The notes under the pieces were generated by a model. The model was not told the origin of the DNA, ran no database searches, and saw only the letters and a list, made by a program, of their open reading frames with translations. A stretch of 64,000 bases of DNA, from contig CACZIV010000009.1 in the NCBI GenBank assembly GCA_902781305.1, forward strand, positions 1 to 64,000, in the 5' to 3' direction. The position numbers and the translations under genes were made by a program. Shown piece by piece: positions 8,484 through 16,776 of the stretch. How positions within the stretch are numbered: the first letter of the stretch is position 1; each line of letters opens with the position of its first letter. The stretch comes from Pseudoselenomonas ruminantium. GTDB lineage: Bacteria; Bacillota; Negativicutes; Selenomonadales; Selenomonadaceae.

Positions 8484-10118
8484 ATGGAAACGAAAATGTT
8501 TTGTTATCAGTGTCAGGAAACAGCAGGCTGCAAGGGCTGCACAAAAATGGGGGTCTGTGGAAAAACGCCGGAAGTGGCAGCTATGCAGGACCTCTTAATC
8601 TATGTGACTAAGGGATTGTCGGCCGTTACGAGTCGCCTGCGCCTGGAGGGAAAAAAGGTGGCACCGGAGGTAAATTATCTCGTTACCATCAATCTCTTTA
8701 TCACCATTACCAACGCTAATTTTGACCGGGAGGCCATTGTAAAGCGTATTGAGGAAACACTGGCAGTTAAACAGGCTCTGCTCGCGGAGTTGAAGTCGCA
8801 GGAAAATCTGCCGGAGGCAGCACTCTGGCAGGCCGGGCGCGACGCTTTTGTCCAAAAGGCGGCTGATGTTGGCGTACTGGCCACGGAGAACGAGGATATC
8901 CGCAGCCTGCGTGAACTGATTACCTATGGGCTTAAAGGTTTGGCTGCTTATCAGAAACATGCCAATGTGCTGGGGTATGAAAATGAAGAAATAGATGCCT
9001 TTGTGCAGTCAGCGCTGGCAAAACTCTTAGATGACAGCCTGACCGGAGATGAACTGACTGCTCTGACGTTGGAGGCAGGCAAATGGGGCGTAGATGGTAT
9101 GGCGCTTTTAGACAAGGCGAATACGGAAACCTATGGTCAGCCGGAAATAACACAGGTGGATTTGGGCGTGCGTAAAAATCCCGGTATATTGATTTCCGGT
9201 CATGACCTCAAGGATTTGGAAATGCTCCTTGAACAGACGGCAGGCACGGGCGTGGATGTTTATACCCATGGTGAAATGCTGCCGGCTCATTATTATCCGA
9301 AATTCAAGAAGTATGCGCATTTTGCCGGCAACTATGGCAATGCCTGGTGGAAACAGAAGGAAGAATTCACGGCCTTTGGCGGGCCGATTCTCATGACCAC
9401 CAACTGTGTGGTGCCGCCTAAGGCAGATTATCAGGCGCGTCTCTTTACCACGGGGGCAACGGGTGTGCCCGGCTGCGTGCATATCGAGACCAAGGAAGAT
9501 GGTATGAAGGATTTTTCGGCTTTGATTGAACTAGCGAAGAAGTGTCCGGCACCACAGGAGTTGGAGCAGGGGCAGATTGTGGGCGGCTTTGCTCATGAGC
9601 AGGTCTTTGCTTTGGCGGATAAGGTCGTGGAGGCGGTTAAGAACGGTGCTATCCGCAAGTTTGTGGTTATGGCCGGCTGTGACGGCCGCATGAAGTCCCG
9701 TGATTATTACACGGAATTTGCCAAGGCGCTGCCGCAGGATACCGTTATCCTCACGGCAGGTTGTGCCAAGTATAAATACATCAAGCTCGGTTTGGGCGAT
9801 ATCGGCGGTATTCCCCGTGTGTTGGATGCTGGACAGTGCAATGATTCCTACAGTCTGGCGTTGATTGCGCTGAAGTTAAAGGAAGTTTTTGCGCTTAATG
9901 ATATCAATGAACTGCCCATTGCCTATAATATCGCATGGTATGAGCAGAAGGCCGTTATCGTCCTGCTGGCGCTCCTGCATTTAGGGGTGAAGAATATTCA
10001 TCTTGGCCCCACGCTGCCGGCATTTTTGTCCCCGAACGTGGCGAAGGTGCTCGTGGAAAACTTTGGCATCGGCACGATTTCTACGGTGGAAGAAGATATG
10101 AAAAAGATGATTGGCTGA
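8484..10118 (+). CDS. hcp: Hydroxylamine reductase / hybrid-cluster protein
   Basis: A 544-residue Hcp. The N-terminus holds the four-cysteine cluster ligands ([19 protein letters not shown], then VCGKTPEV). Hybrid-cluster ligands follow, including CVVPP near 312 and the later [14 protein letters not shown] and GQCNDSYS motifs. Hcp proteins handle nitrosative stress and act as nitric oxide or hydroxylamine reductases in the cytoplasm. No hcr reductase gene adjoins, as is usual in anaerobes. The ATG follows AAGGAGCG. Expression probably needs the palindrome-binding activator described upstream. Length and motifs match the family fully. Confidence 0.95.
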   Translation: METKMFCYQCQETAGCKGCTKMGVCGKTPEVAAMQDLLIYVTKGLSAVTSRLRLEGKKVAPEVNYLVTINLFITITNANFDREAIVKRIEETLAVKQALLAELKSQENLPEAALWQAGRDAFVQKAADVGVLATENEDIRSLRELITYGLKGLAAYQKHANVLGYENEEIDAFVQSALAKLLDDSLTGDELTALTLEAGKWGVDGMALLDKANTETYGQPEITQVDLGVRKNPGILISGHDLKDLEMLLEQTAGTGVDVYTHGEMLPAHYYPKFKKYAHFAGNYGNAWWKQKEEFTAFGGPILMTTNCVVPPKADYQARLFTTGATGVPGCVHIETKEDGMKDFSALIELAKKCPAPQELEQGQIVGGFAHEQVFALADKVVEAVKNGAIRKFVVMAGCDGRMKSRDYYTEFAKALPQDTVILTAGCAKYKYIKLGLGDIGGIPRVLDAGQCNDSYSLALIALKLKEVFALNDINELPIAYNIAWYEQKAVIVLLALLHLGVKNIHLGPTLPAFLSPNVAKVLVENFGIGTISTVEEDMKKMIG

Positions 10119-10156
10119 TAGTTTTTATTGCCATAGGCAACTGAAAGGTCTATACT

Positions 10157-10188
10157 GAGATTGTCCTGTTTTACGGGGCAATCTCTTT
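10157..10188 (+). terminator. Short terminator after hcp
   Basis: GAGATTG..CC pairs with GG..CAATCTC around a TGTTTTAC loop, then TTTTA. It lies between the hcp stop and the next start. Confidence 0.6.
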
Positions 10189-10206
10189 TATTTTGGGGTG
10201 ATTGAC

Positions 10207-11913
10207 ATGGGGAAAAGGAGTGCATGGCACATCTTTTGGCACTTGTTCCGCGGGTATTGGAACAGTGAACATAAGTGGAAGGCCCGGGGACTTCTGGCTT
10301 TTGTTATCGGGCTGAATTTTTTCGGGGTATATCTTCTTGTCCGGCTGAACAGCTGGTACAATGAGTTCTATAATGCCTTGCAGCAGTATCAGGTGGATTC
10401 GTTCTGGCCGCTCGTGGGTGAGTTTACAGGGCTGGCAATGCTCTATATCGTCATTGCGGTTTATGCGATTTATCTGCGGCAGGCTGTGCAGATTAAATGG
10501 CGCACCTGGCTGACGGATAAATATTTGTCCCGCTGGTTGAAAGGGCAGGTCTATTATCGCTTGCAGGTGCAAAACAGCGATACCGATAACCCCGATCAGC
10601 GAATCAGTGAGGACATCAATCAGTTTGTGAATCTGTCCCTGCAGTTGTTGATTGGCTTTTTGAAACAATTGACTACATTAGTGGCATTTGGCGTAGTATT
10701 GTGGAATCTGTCGGGAGCCTTTACGCTGAACCTCGGAGGGCAGGATATCGTTATCTATGGCTATATGTTCTGGTTCTCCTTCGTCTATTCCGGCATTGGT
10801 ACGGTTTGTGCACATCTGGTGGGGCGCAAGCTTATCGGTCTGAATTTTGAACAGCAGCGTTTTGAGGCAGATTTCCGTTTCAATATGATGCGGGTGCGGG
10901 AAAACAGCGAGAGCATTGCCTTTTATGGCGGTGAAAATGCTGAGAATAAAGGTTTTCATGAGCGCTTTGCCAAGGTGATTAGCAATTTCTGGCAGCTCAT
11001 GAAACAGACCAAAATCCTGAATTTCTATGTGAATGGTTATGCCCAGCTGGCGGTTATCGTACCGCTTATCCTGGCTGCTCCGCAATATTTTGCGGGAGCC
11101 ATTGCTCTGGGCGGTCTTATGCAGACGGTTTCGGCTTTTGGCCGCGTGCAGGATGCCTTGTCCTATTTTGTGGAGTCCTATGACAGCATCGCGCAGTTGG
11201 CGGCGGTCGTAAAACGACTGGATACCTTTACCGAACATATGGAGCGGGCGGAAATGGTAGAAAATGGTGTCCGGCCGCAAACGGCTGATGACACGGAACT
11301 GCGTGTGGAGGATTTGCGTGTACAACTGCCGGACAGCCGGGTTTTGTTGGAAAACTGCAGTCTGACTTTACCAGCCGGCAGCCGTCTGCTCGTGACGGGT
11401 TCCTCGGGATGTGGCAAGAGTACGCTCTTGCGGACATTGGCGGGAATCTGGCCTTATGGTAAGGGAAAACTTTCGCTGCAGAAGAACAGCCGTCTGCTGT
11501 TCCTGCCGCAAAAGCCGTATCTGCCGTTGGGCAGTCTGCGCCGCGCGTTGTATTATCCGGGGACGGCGGCAGGCAGTGATGAGGCTTTGCAGGCGGTTTT
11601 GGTCAAAGTCGGTTTGGATAAATTTGTGACGCGGCTGGATGAAGTGGATGACTGGAGCCGGATTTTGTCCCTGGGCGAGCAGCAGCGGCTGGCTTTTGCA
11701 CGAGTGCTCCTGCAAAAGCCGGACTGGGTATTCCTCGATGAAGCGACTTCGGCGTTGGATGAACCGCGGGAAGCTGAAGTGTATGAATTATTGAAGAAAG
11801 AGCTGCCGCAAATGGGGGTCGTCAGCGTGGGACACCGATCGACCTTGTATGCACAGCATGAGCAGGAATTGAAACTGGCAGGGGATGGAAACTGGCAGTT
11901 GCAGACAATTTAA
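10207..11913 (+). CDS. ABC transporter of the SbmA/BacA-YddA type, fused permease-ATPase
   Basis: A 568-residue half-transporter. The N-terminal membrane domain (about 1-330, roughly six helices) has the SbmA/BacA-like pattern, including LNSWYNEFYNALQ near 50 and ISEDINQFV near 140. The ATPase domain follows with Walker A GSSGCGKST, signature LSLGEQQRLAFAR, Walker B WVFLDEATSALDEP and a switch histidine (GHRS). Relatives work as homodimers; SbmA/BacA take up peptides, and close ATPase-bearing relatives (YddA, plant/peroxisomal types) export or import varied cargo. Substrate here is unknown. I chose ATG 10207, seven bases after GGGGTG, over the GTG at 10198. Confidence 0.85.
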   Translation: MGKRSAWHIFWHLFRGYWNSEHKWKARGLLAFVIGLNFFGVYLLVRLNSWYNEFYNALQQYQVDSFWPLVGEFTGLAMLYIVIAVYAIYLRQAVQIKWRTWLTDKYLSRWLKGQVYYRLQVQNSDTDNPDQRISEDINQFVNLSLQLLIGFLKQLTTLVAFGVVLWNLSGAFTLNLGGQDIVIYGYMFWFSFVYSGIGTVCAHLVGRKLIGLNFEQQRFEADFRFNMMRVRENSESIAFYGGENAENKGFHERFAKVISNFWQLMKQTKILNFYVNGYAQLAVIVPLILAAPQYFAGAIALGGLMQTVSAFGRVQDALSYFVESYDSIAQLAAVVKRLDTFTEHMERAEMVENGVRPQTADDTELRVEDLRVQLPDSRVLLENCSLTLPAGSRLLVTGSSGCGKSTLLRTLAGIWPYGKGKLSLQKNSRLLFLPQKPYLPLGSLRRALYYPGTAAGSDEALQAVLVKVGLDKFVTRLDEVDDWSRILSLGEQQRLAFARVLLQKPDWVFLDEATSALDEPREAEVYELLKKELPQMGVVSVGHRSTLYAQHEQELKLAGDGNWQLQTI

Positions 11914-11953
11914 GCGCTTTAAAAATATTTTTGAAAAAAATTAAAAAAAGTGC

Positions 11954-11982
11954 TTGACAGTTGAAAGACTGGCCGCTATAAT
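11954..11982 (+). promoter_or_regulatory. Consensus promoter of tRNA-Gln
   Basis: TTGACA (11954-11959), 17 bases, TATAAT (11977-11982): a perfect match at both boxes, 32 bases before the mature tRNA. Confidence 0.9.
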
Positions 11983-12014
11983 ATTTATTGTTGATGGCGC
12001 GACGCCAAAGACAC

Positions 12015-12090
12015 AGGGGTATCGCCAAGTTGGTAAGGCACGGGTCTCTGAATCCCGCATGCGTTGGTTCGAGTCCAGCTACCCCTGCCA
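12015..12090 (+). tRNA. tRNA-Gln (anticodon CTG)
   Basis: A 76-base tRNA with encoded CCA. The acceptor stem AGGGGTA pairs with TACCCCT. The anticodon loop CTCTGAA gives CTG, reading CAG. The T arm carries GGTTCGAGTCC. It has its own promoter and terminator. Confidence 0.95.
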
Positions 12091-12102
12091 TATGAACTTT
12101 AT

Positions 12103-12127
12103 AGCACCGCTTCGGCGGTGCTTTTTT
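12103..12127 (+). terminator. Terminator of tRNA-Gln
   Basis: AGCACCGC-TTCG-GCGGTGCT followed by TTTTT: an eight-base perfect stem with a stable UUCG tetraloop. Confidence 0.93.
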
Positions 12128-12150
12128 GTTTGTCACAGTGTTGTGCAAAG

Positions 12151-12236
12151 ACGCCCGTGAAACCGGTAGTATTTTTCCTCCGCCATAGACAGGCTTGTCA
12201 AAAGCTGCGGAAAAATACCACCGGTTTCACGGGCTT
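12151..12236. repeat. Palindromic intergenic element, copy A
   Basis: A hairpin of about 85 bases. The outer arms GCCCGTGAAACCGGT / ACCGGTTTCACGGGC flank a core that reads TTTGACAAGCCTGTC on the minus strand. The core differs from copy C (46388) at about one position in 40, while the outer arms differ but remain paired. The single arm mismatch is A-C on the plus strand and becomes U-G on the minus strand. It follows the tRNA-Gln terminator directly. Confidence 0.75.
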
Positions 12237-12267
12237 AATGCGTATATCCCATAGTAGTGCAATGCCT

Positions 12268-12356
12268 AAGGCGGGGGGGACAGGGATGACTTTCCGGAAC
12301 GTTTGACAAGCTTGTCTAAGTGGAGGAAAGTTATCCCTGTCCCCACCCGCCGCCTT
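12268..12356. repeat. Palindromic intergenic element, copy B
   Basis: Arms around GGGACAGGGATGACTTTCC (12278-12295) pair with 12324-12342. The core GTTTGACAAGCTTGTC sits at 12301-12316 on the plus strand, so it is inverted relative to copy A. The only mismatch in the inner arm is G-T, which pairs as G-U in a plus-strand RNA. The outer GCGG/CCGC continue the stem with small bulges. It lies 32 bases after copy A and about 50 before the guaA promoter. Confidence 0.7.
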
Positions 12357-12390
12357 GTGCTGCGAATTCATACTCCGTAACTTTTCAGCT

Positions 12391-12418
12391 TTTCAATAGC
12401 GTGGCCTTATGTTATAAT
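12391..12418 (+). promoter_or_regulatory. Probable guaA promoter
   Basis: TTTCAA (12391-12396), 16 bases, TATAAT (12413-12418). I see no purine riboswitch between it and guaA; the leader is only about 35 bases. Confidence 0.5.
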
Positions 12419-12460
12419 CGTTAGAAAGATTTGTGGACATTGATATAGGAGGACGATATT

Positions 12461-14014
12461 TTGAGCAAGCCGGCAAATGAAATGATTTTGGTGTTGGATT
12501 TTGGCGGGCAGTACAATCAGCTGATTGCCCGGCGGGTGCGGGAAAATCATGTTTACTGTGAGGTTCATCCGCATACCCTGTCTTTGGATGCGATTCGGGA
12601 AATGGCACCCAAGGGCATTATCCTCACCGGCGGTCCGAACAGCGTTTATAAGGAAGATTCTGCTACCTGCAGTGAGGAACTTTTTAAGCTGGGGATTCCC
12701 GTACTGGGCATTTGCTATGGTTCCCAGCTTATGGCGCATAAATTGGGCGGCAAGGTGGATACGGCACCGACCAGTGAATACGGCAAGACGGAGGTCACGA
12801 TTAAGGATACAGCTTCCAAACTTTTTGTGGGTGTGGATGAAAAGACCATCTGCTGGATGAGTCATACGGATTATATCGCCAATGCACCTGCTGCGTTCAA
12901 GGTAACTGCAGATACGCCGGTCTGCCCTGTAGCGGCTATGGAAAATGCAGCCGAAAATCTCTATGCTGTCCAGTTCCATCCGGAAGTTATGCATACGGTG
13001 CAGGGGCAGGTTATGCTCAAGAACTTCGTCTATAATGTCTGCGGCTGCGCTGGCGATTGGAAGATGGATTCTTTCGTGGAAAAGACCATTGCTGAACTCA
13101 AAGAAAAAATCGGCAATGGCCGGGCACTCTGCGCCCTGTCCGGTGGCGTGGATTCCTCTGTGGCTGCCGTGCTTATGTCCAAGGCTATCGGCAAGCAGCT
13201 GACCTGCGTATTCGTTGACCATGGCCTGCTGCGCAAGGATGAAGGCGATCAGGTTGAGGCGGTGTTCGGTGAAAACGGTCCCTATGATGTGAACTTTATC
13301 CGCGTTAATGCTAAAGACCGTTTCTATGCCAAGCTTAAAGGTGTAACGGAGCCGGAAGCCAAGCGCAAGATTATCGGTGAGGAATTTATCCGCGTATTCG
13401 AGGAAGAAGCCAAGAAGATTGGTGCCGTTGACTTTTTGGTACAGGGCACCATCTATCCGGATGTGATTGAAAGCGGGCTAGGCAAATCGGCTGTGATTAA
13501 ATCCCATCACAATGTAGGCGGTCTGCCGGATTTTGTGGACTTCAAGGAAATCGTGGAGCCTTTGCGCCTGCTGTTTAAGGATGAAGTGCGTAATGCCGGC
13601 CGCGAGCTGGGCATTCCTGAATATCTCGTCAGCCGCCAGCCGTTCCCCGGACCGGGACTTGGCATCCGCATTATCGGTGAAGTCACCGAGGAAAAGGTAA
13701 AAATCGTGCAGGAAGCCGATGCCATCTATCGTGAGGAAGTGGCCAAGGCTGGTGCCGATAAGAACCTGGGTCAGTATTTTGCTGCGCTCACGAATATGCG
13801 TTCTGTAGGCGTCATGGGTGATGGCCGTACCTATGATTATGCCATTGCGCTGCGGGCGGTTATGACTTCGGACTTTATGACGGCTGAAAGTGCCCAGCTG
13901 CCCTGGGAAGTGCTGCAGACGGTTACGACCCGCATTGTCAATGAAGTCAAGGGGGTAAACCGGGTAATGTATGATTGCACCGGCAAGCCGCCTGCAACCA
14001 TTGAGTTTGAATAA
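12461..14014 (+). CDS. guaA: GMP synthase (glutamine-hydrolysing)
   Basis: A 517-residue protein converting XMP to GMP with ATP and glutamine. The class I amidotransferase domain (about 8-195) has its nucleophile in GICYGSQ and the His/Glu pair in FHPEV. The ATP-pyrophosphatase domain (about 200-390) has the P-loop [10 protein letters not shown]. The dimerization domain with [13 protein letters not shown] and the ending IEFE are canonical. The start is TTG at 12461, placed by AGGAGG eight bases upstream. It is monocistronic, with a terminator downstream. Confidence 0.97.
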   Translation: MSKPANEMILVLDFGGQYNQLIARRVRENHVYCEVHPHTLSLDAIREMAPKGIILTGGPNSVYKEDSATCSEELFKLGIPVLGICYGSQLMAHKLGGKVDTAPTSEYGKTEVTIKDTASKLFVGVDEKTICWMSHTDYIANAPAAFKVTADTPVCPVAAMENAAENLYAVQFHPEVMHTVQGQVMLKNFVYNVCGCAGDWKMDSFVEKTIAELKEKIGNGRALCALSGGVDSSVAAVLMSKAIGKQLTCVFVDHGLLRKDEGDQVEAVFGENGPYDVNFIRVNAKDRFYAKLKGVTEPEAKRKIIGEEFIRVFEEEAKKIGAVDFLVQGTIYPDVIESGLGKSAVIKSHHNVGGLPDFVDFKEIVEPLRLLFKDEVRNAGRELGIPEYLVSRQPFPGPGLGIRIIGEVTEEKVKIVQEADAIYREEVAKAGADKNLGQYFAALTNMRSVGVMGDGRTYDYAIALRAVMTSDFMTAESAQLPWEVLQTVTTRIVNEVKGVNRVMYDCTGKPPATIEFE

Positions 14015-14053
14015 TTAATTTTGGATTAAAATTTGAGAACAACTATTAATTTT

Positions 14054-14092
14054 TCCTGCATTTATGCGATAGTATAAGTGCAGGATTTTTTT
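14054..14092 (+). terminator. Terminator after guaA
   Basis: TCCTGCATTTAT and ATAAGTGCAGGA form a 12-base stem with one G-T pair, then seven T. Confidence 0.85.
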
Positions 14093-14118
14093 CTGACTAG
14101 GAAAGAAAGGAGGCCCTT

Positions 14119-14475
14119 ATGAGTATCAATACCATTGCTGCCGCCAGCAGCCTGAACTATTGGCAGCAGCAGGAACATGCCCGGACAGATTACAATCTGC
14201 ATTCGGCAGCAAGTACTTTTGGTCAGATTCTGGCTAAGCTCACGGCTGCGCAGACTGAGACAAGCGCAGAAGTGGAAAGCGGAGTTGCTCCGGTGACGCT
14301 GACCAAATTGCTTTCCGATGGTTCGTTGGTTATTCTGAAGGTGGAGGGGAATCAGGTGATTTCCGAAGCCAAACTGGATGGAACGAGCGTATTGGCCCAG
14401 CAGCTTATGCGGGGATACGGTACGCCGCTGGCCGATGGCACCACAGCTGATGCGGGCATTAGCACGACCGTCTGA
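14119..14475 (+). CDS. Hypothetical protein, 118 residues
   Basis: I do not recognise this protein. It is soluble, without signal peptide or membrane helix. The first 60 residues are rich in Ala, Gln and Ser and probably helical. Residues 60-95 (LLSDGSLVILKVEGNQVISE) look like beta strands. The start is well supported by AAAGGAGG before ATG 14119. It lies alone between the guaA terminator and a terminator at 14569, with no functional context. Confidence 0.65.
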   Translation: MSINTIAAASSLNYWQQQEHARTDYNLHSAASTFGQILAKLTAAQTETSAEVESGVAPVTLTKLLSDGSLVILKVEGNQVISEAKLDGTSVLAQQLMRGYGTPLADGTTADAGISTTV

Positions 14476-14568
14476 TTTGGGTCGAATCAGGCGAAGGGAT
14501 TGATCAGCAAGACTCATCGTGTGGATGCGGTGAGAAAGGGATTAAGTGATAATGGAATATCGTATGTG

Positions 14569-14608
14569 AAGGCAGCACGCTCGTGACAGGATGAGGGTGC
14601 TGCCTTTT
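14569..14608 (+). terminator. Terminator after the 118-residue hypothetical gene
   Basis: AAGGCAGCACGCTC pairs imperfectly with GGGTGCTGCCTT, ending in TTTT. Confidence 0.7.
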
Positions 14609-14636
14609 CGTGTATCGTTATATAAGCAAGAAGGGC

Positions 14637-14664
14637 TTGACTCGTTAAATTTTCATAGTACAAT
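14637..14664 (+). promoter_or_regulatory. Promoter of the TRIC-type gene
   Basis: TTGACT (14637-14642), 16 bases, TACAAT (14659-14664), 35 bases before the start. Confidence 0.55.
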
Positions 14665-14699
14665 AGCAATGATGATTTTTAGAAAGGACTCAAAAATTT

Positions 14700-15362
14700 A
14701 TGGATAGTCTGACCTGGGTTATTTTTGATATTATGGGCACTATTGCGTTTGCGATATCCGGGGCAATGGTTGCCATTCAGCGCAAGATGGATATTTTTGG
14801 CACGATTGTACTGGCGGCGCTTACGGCAGTGGGCGGTGGTATGGTACGTGATGTGCTCGTGGGGATTACGCCGCCGATGGCATTATGTAATATTACCGAC
14901 TTTATGCTGTCGATTATCATTGCGATTGTGGTGTCGGTGCTCTATAGCTTTTGGCCGTATTCCCCGCCCAATAAATATTTTATGCTTTGGCTTTACAATA
15001 TGTTTGATACGGTGGGACTGGCCTCGTTTACGATTACGGGGATGCTGACCGGGTTGTCGCGGGAAACGGGCAATCCCTATGTGCTGCCGGTGCTTTTGGG
15101 GGTAATCACCGCAGTAGGCGGTGGCGTTTTGCGGGATTTGATGGCGCATCGCATGCCGGGGGTATTGTACAAGGATATTTATGCGACAGCAGCACTACTT
15201 GGGGCAGTGATTTCCTGTGCATTGCAGAATTATGTGGATACGGTGACGATGGCCTGGATTTGTTTTGTGCTGGTGATTGGCATCCGTTTTGGTGCCCTGT
15301 ACTATGGCTGGCATCTCTTTCATCCACGGGCAAACTGGCGGTGGCGCAATCGGACGCGCTAA
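14700..15362 (+). CDS. TRIC-type cation channel family protein (UPF0126/YicG-like)
   Basis: A 220-residue membrane protein with about seven helices arranged as an internal duplication. Each half carries the signature glycine motif followed by an arginine: AVGGGMVRDVLVG near 40 and AVGGGVLRDLMA near 140. Prokaryotic members of this trimeric family conduct K+ or other monovalent cations; several bacterial relatives were long called UPF0126, and some YicG-type proteins have been linked to glycine transport. AAAGGA precedes the ATG. It has its own promoter and no linked genes. Confidence 0.88.
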   Translation: MDSLTWVIFDIMGTIAFAISGAMVAIQRKMDIFGTIVLAALTAVGGGMVRDVLVGITPPMALCNITDFMLSIIIAIVVSVLYSFWPYSPPNKYFMLWLYNMFDTVGLASFTITGMLTGLSRETGNPYVLPVLLGVITAVGGGVLRDLMAHRMPGVLYKDIYATAALLGAVISCALQNYVDTVTMAWICFVLVIGIRFGALYYGWHLFHPRANWRWRNRTR

Positions 15363-15370
15363 ATTTTATA

Positions 15371-15399
15371 TTGCTATTTCAGATGGACAAGAGTATAAT
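15371..15399 (+). promoter_or_regulatory. Promoter of a tiny transcription unit
   Basis: TTGCTA (15371-15376), 17 bases, TATAAT (15394-15399). It begins right after the TRIC gene stop and drives only about 190 bases before a terminator at 15552. Confidence 0.65.
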
Positions 15400-15468
15400 A
15401 AATGCAACGGTTTACACAGGGTGCTGGATGCAAAAACTTTGCTGGATGCACGGTAAGGAGTGTGTAAC

Positions 15469-15528
15469 GTGAAGCTTGACAGCTTGAAGTTGGTTTTGGC
15501 TTGTTTGGCAGTAGTTCTTTTCAGCTGA
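15469..15528 (+). CDS. Putative 19-residue hydrophobic peptide
   Basis: GTG at 15469 opens 19 codons (VKLDSLKLVLACLAVVLFS). A strong AAGGAG ribosome site ends eight bases upstream. The peptide has a charged N-terminus and a 12-residue hydrophobic stretch, like a single-pass micropeptide or a truncated signal peptide. It sits between a good promoter and a terminator. It could equally be the start of a lost gene, or the RNA could be the functional product. Coding evidence is only the ribosome site and composition. Confidence 0.4.
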   Translation: MKLDSLKLVLACLAVVLFS

Positions 15529-15551
15529 TTTCGTGGATGGACAGCAGAAAA

Positions 15552-15595
15552 GAAGAACCCCGTTGACTTTTGGTGTCAGCGGGGTTCTTTCTTTG
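15552..15595. terminator. Bidirectional terminator between the tiny unit and lacI-type gene
   Basis: AAGAACCCCGTTGAC pairs with GTCAGCGGGGTTCTT around a short loop, with T-rich tails on both strands. It serves the plus-strand unit and the convergent repressor gene. Confidence 0.85.
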
Positions 15596-15606
15596 TGTGT
15601 TGAATA

Positions 15607-16623
15607 TTATAGCTGGGCAACACTGTTCCGTAGGATGAGAGTTGTTCCTACAGCTATATGCTGGGGGGCCGCCTGCGGATTTTTTATACGCCATAGCAGC
15701 GTTTCTACTGCGCGTGCACCTAAATCCTCACAAGGAACCTCAATGGAGCATAATGCAGGCTGGAAGTATTCGGCAAATGGAATATTGTCAAAACCAATGA
15801 GTGATACATCCTGTGGAATTTTAAAACCAGCGTTTTGGAGCGCTCTGGCAGCACCAATAGCGATTAAATCGTTATCGGCGAGTAGAGCAGCGGGAATTTT
15901 GGCATCAGCAGCCAGCTGGTTTTGCATATCAAGTTGAGCCTCATTAATGTCAGGCGCGAGTGTGAAGACTTTTTCAGGGTGAACATCTATTCCAAATTGC
16001 GGAAGGATATAAGTATAAAACATGAAACGCATATCGAAATTGGTAATGCTGATAGAGCTTTTCAAGTAACCGATATCGGTTATGTTTTGCTCGTGTAAAT
16101 ATTGAACCGCCTGCCAAATACCGCTGTAGTTATGAATAGATACCATATCTAAAGTGGAAGAGGCCAGTTCATTATCCAGAATAATCAAGGGGATGGAAGA
16201 TTTTTCCACAATAGCAAGATCGGCAATGTTCATCTCTGTTCCCAAAATCAGAATACCCAAATCTTGAGCAGCGGAAATGTCTGCGATGGATTTTTCCAGC
16301 TGCAGCGGACCCTCACAGTATTTTATGGCAAGACCGTAGTTTTGTAAGCGAATGGCTTTTTCTACGGATTCAATAAGACGGGTGAAGAACTGGGTATTGG
16401 TGACGATGCGCCCTGATTTTCGATAAATCAGAAAGTGAATAACTTCCTGTTGAGGAAACGTCTTTTTGGTGTTATTGGGAATGTAGCCAAGTTGATTCGC
16501 TAGATTGAGAACAGATGTACGTGTTTCTTCGTTGACGCCAGGACGTCCGTTTAAGGCAAGAGAAACTGTGGCCGGTGATACTCCGAGTTGTGTTGCGATA
16601 TCTTTGATTGTTACTGCGGCCAT
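15607..16623 (-). CDS. LacI-family transcriptional regulator
   Basis: A 338-residue repressor. The N-terminal helix-turn-helix reads TIKDIATQLGVSPATVSLALNG (residues 4-25), followed by the hinge helix. A periplasmic-binding-protein-like effector domain follows (about 62-335), with the family pattern LIGFDNIPFAEYFQP near 285. It probably represses the adjoining symporter and the divergent catabolic operon in the absence of a sugar or sugar phosphate. Its likely sites are the TTTTAATTAAAA palindromes inside both promoters near 18200 and 18360. ATG 16623 follows AAGGGGG. A terminator separates it from the symporter upstream, so it may have its own promoter. Confidence 0.92.
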   Translation of the reverse strand: MAAVTIKDIATQLGVSPATVSLALNGRPGVNEETRTSVLNLANQLGYIPNNTKKTFPQQEVIHFLIYRKSGRIVTNTQFFTRLIESVEKAIRLQNYGLAIKYCEGPLQLEKSIADISAAQDLGILILGTEMNIADLAIVEKSSIPLIILDNELASSTLDMVSIHNYSGIWQAVQYLHEQNITDIGYLKSSISITNFDMRFMFYTYILPQFGIDVHPEKVFTLAPDINEAQLDMQNQLAADAKIPAALLADNDLIAIGAARALQNAGFKIPQDVSLIGFDNIPFAEYFQPALCSIEVPCEDLGARAVETLLWRIKNPQAAPQHIAVGTTLILRNSVAQL

Positions 16624-16703
16624 GGTATTCCCCCTTGCGTTGAATAGTTGAAATTAAGTTTTCGTTCCATTAAAAGTCTACCACTTAACATAGCGATAGT
16701 AAA

Positions 16704-16751
16704 GAAAAACAGTAAGGAAGCATTAGAATAGGTGCTGCTTTACTGTTTTTC
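16704..16751 (-). terminator. Terminator between symporter and repressor genes
   Basis: AAAACAGTAAGGAAGCA and TGCTGCTTTACTGTTTT form a 17-base stem with two mismatches. Poly-T runs exist on both sides, so it is symmetrical. Transcribed from the minus strand it would end the symporter message. Confidence 0.7.
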
Positions 16752-16776
16752 TGTATTTGTACCTGTGGGTTAAGGC

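Noticed and set aside
12103..12356. CRISPR-like repeats near the tRNA-Gln gene
   Set aside because: There are two inverted palindromes of different arm sequence, no regular spacers and no cas genes.
12419..12460. A purine riboswitch before guaA
   Set aside because: The leader is only about 40 bases and lacks the conserved three-stem junction.
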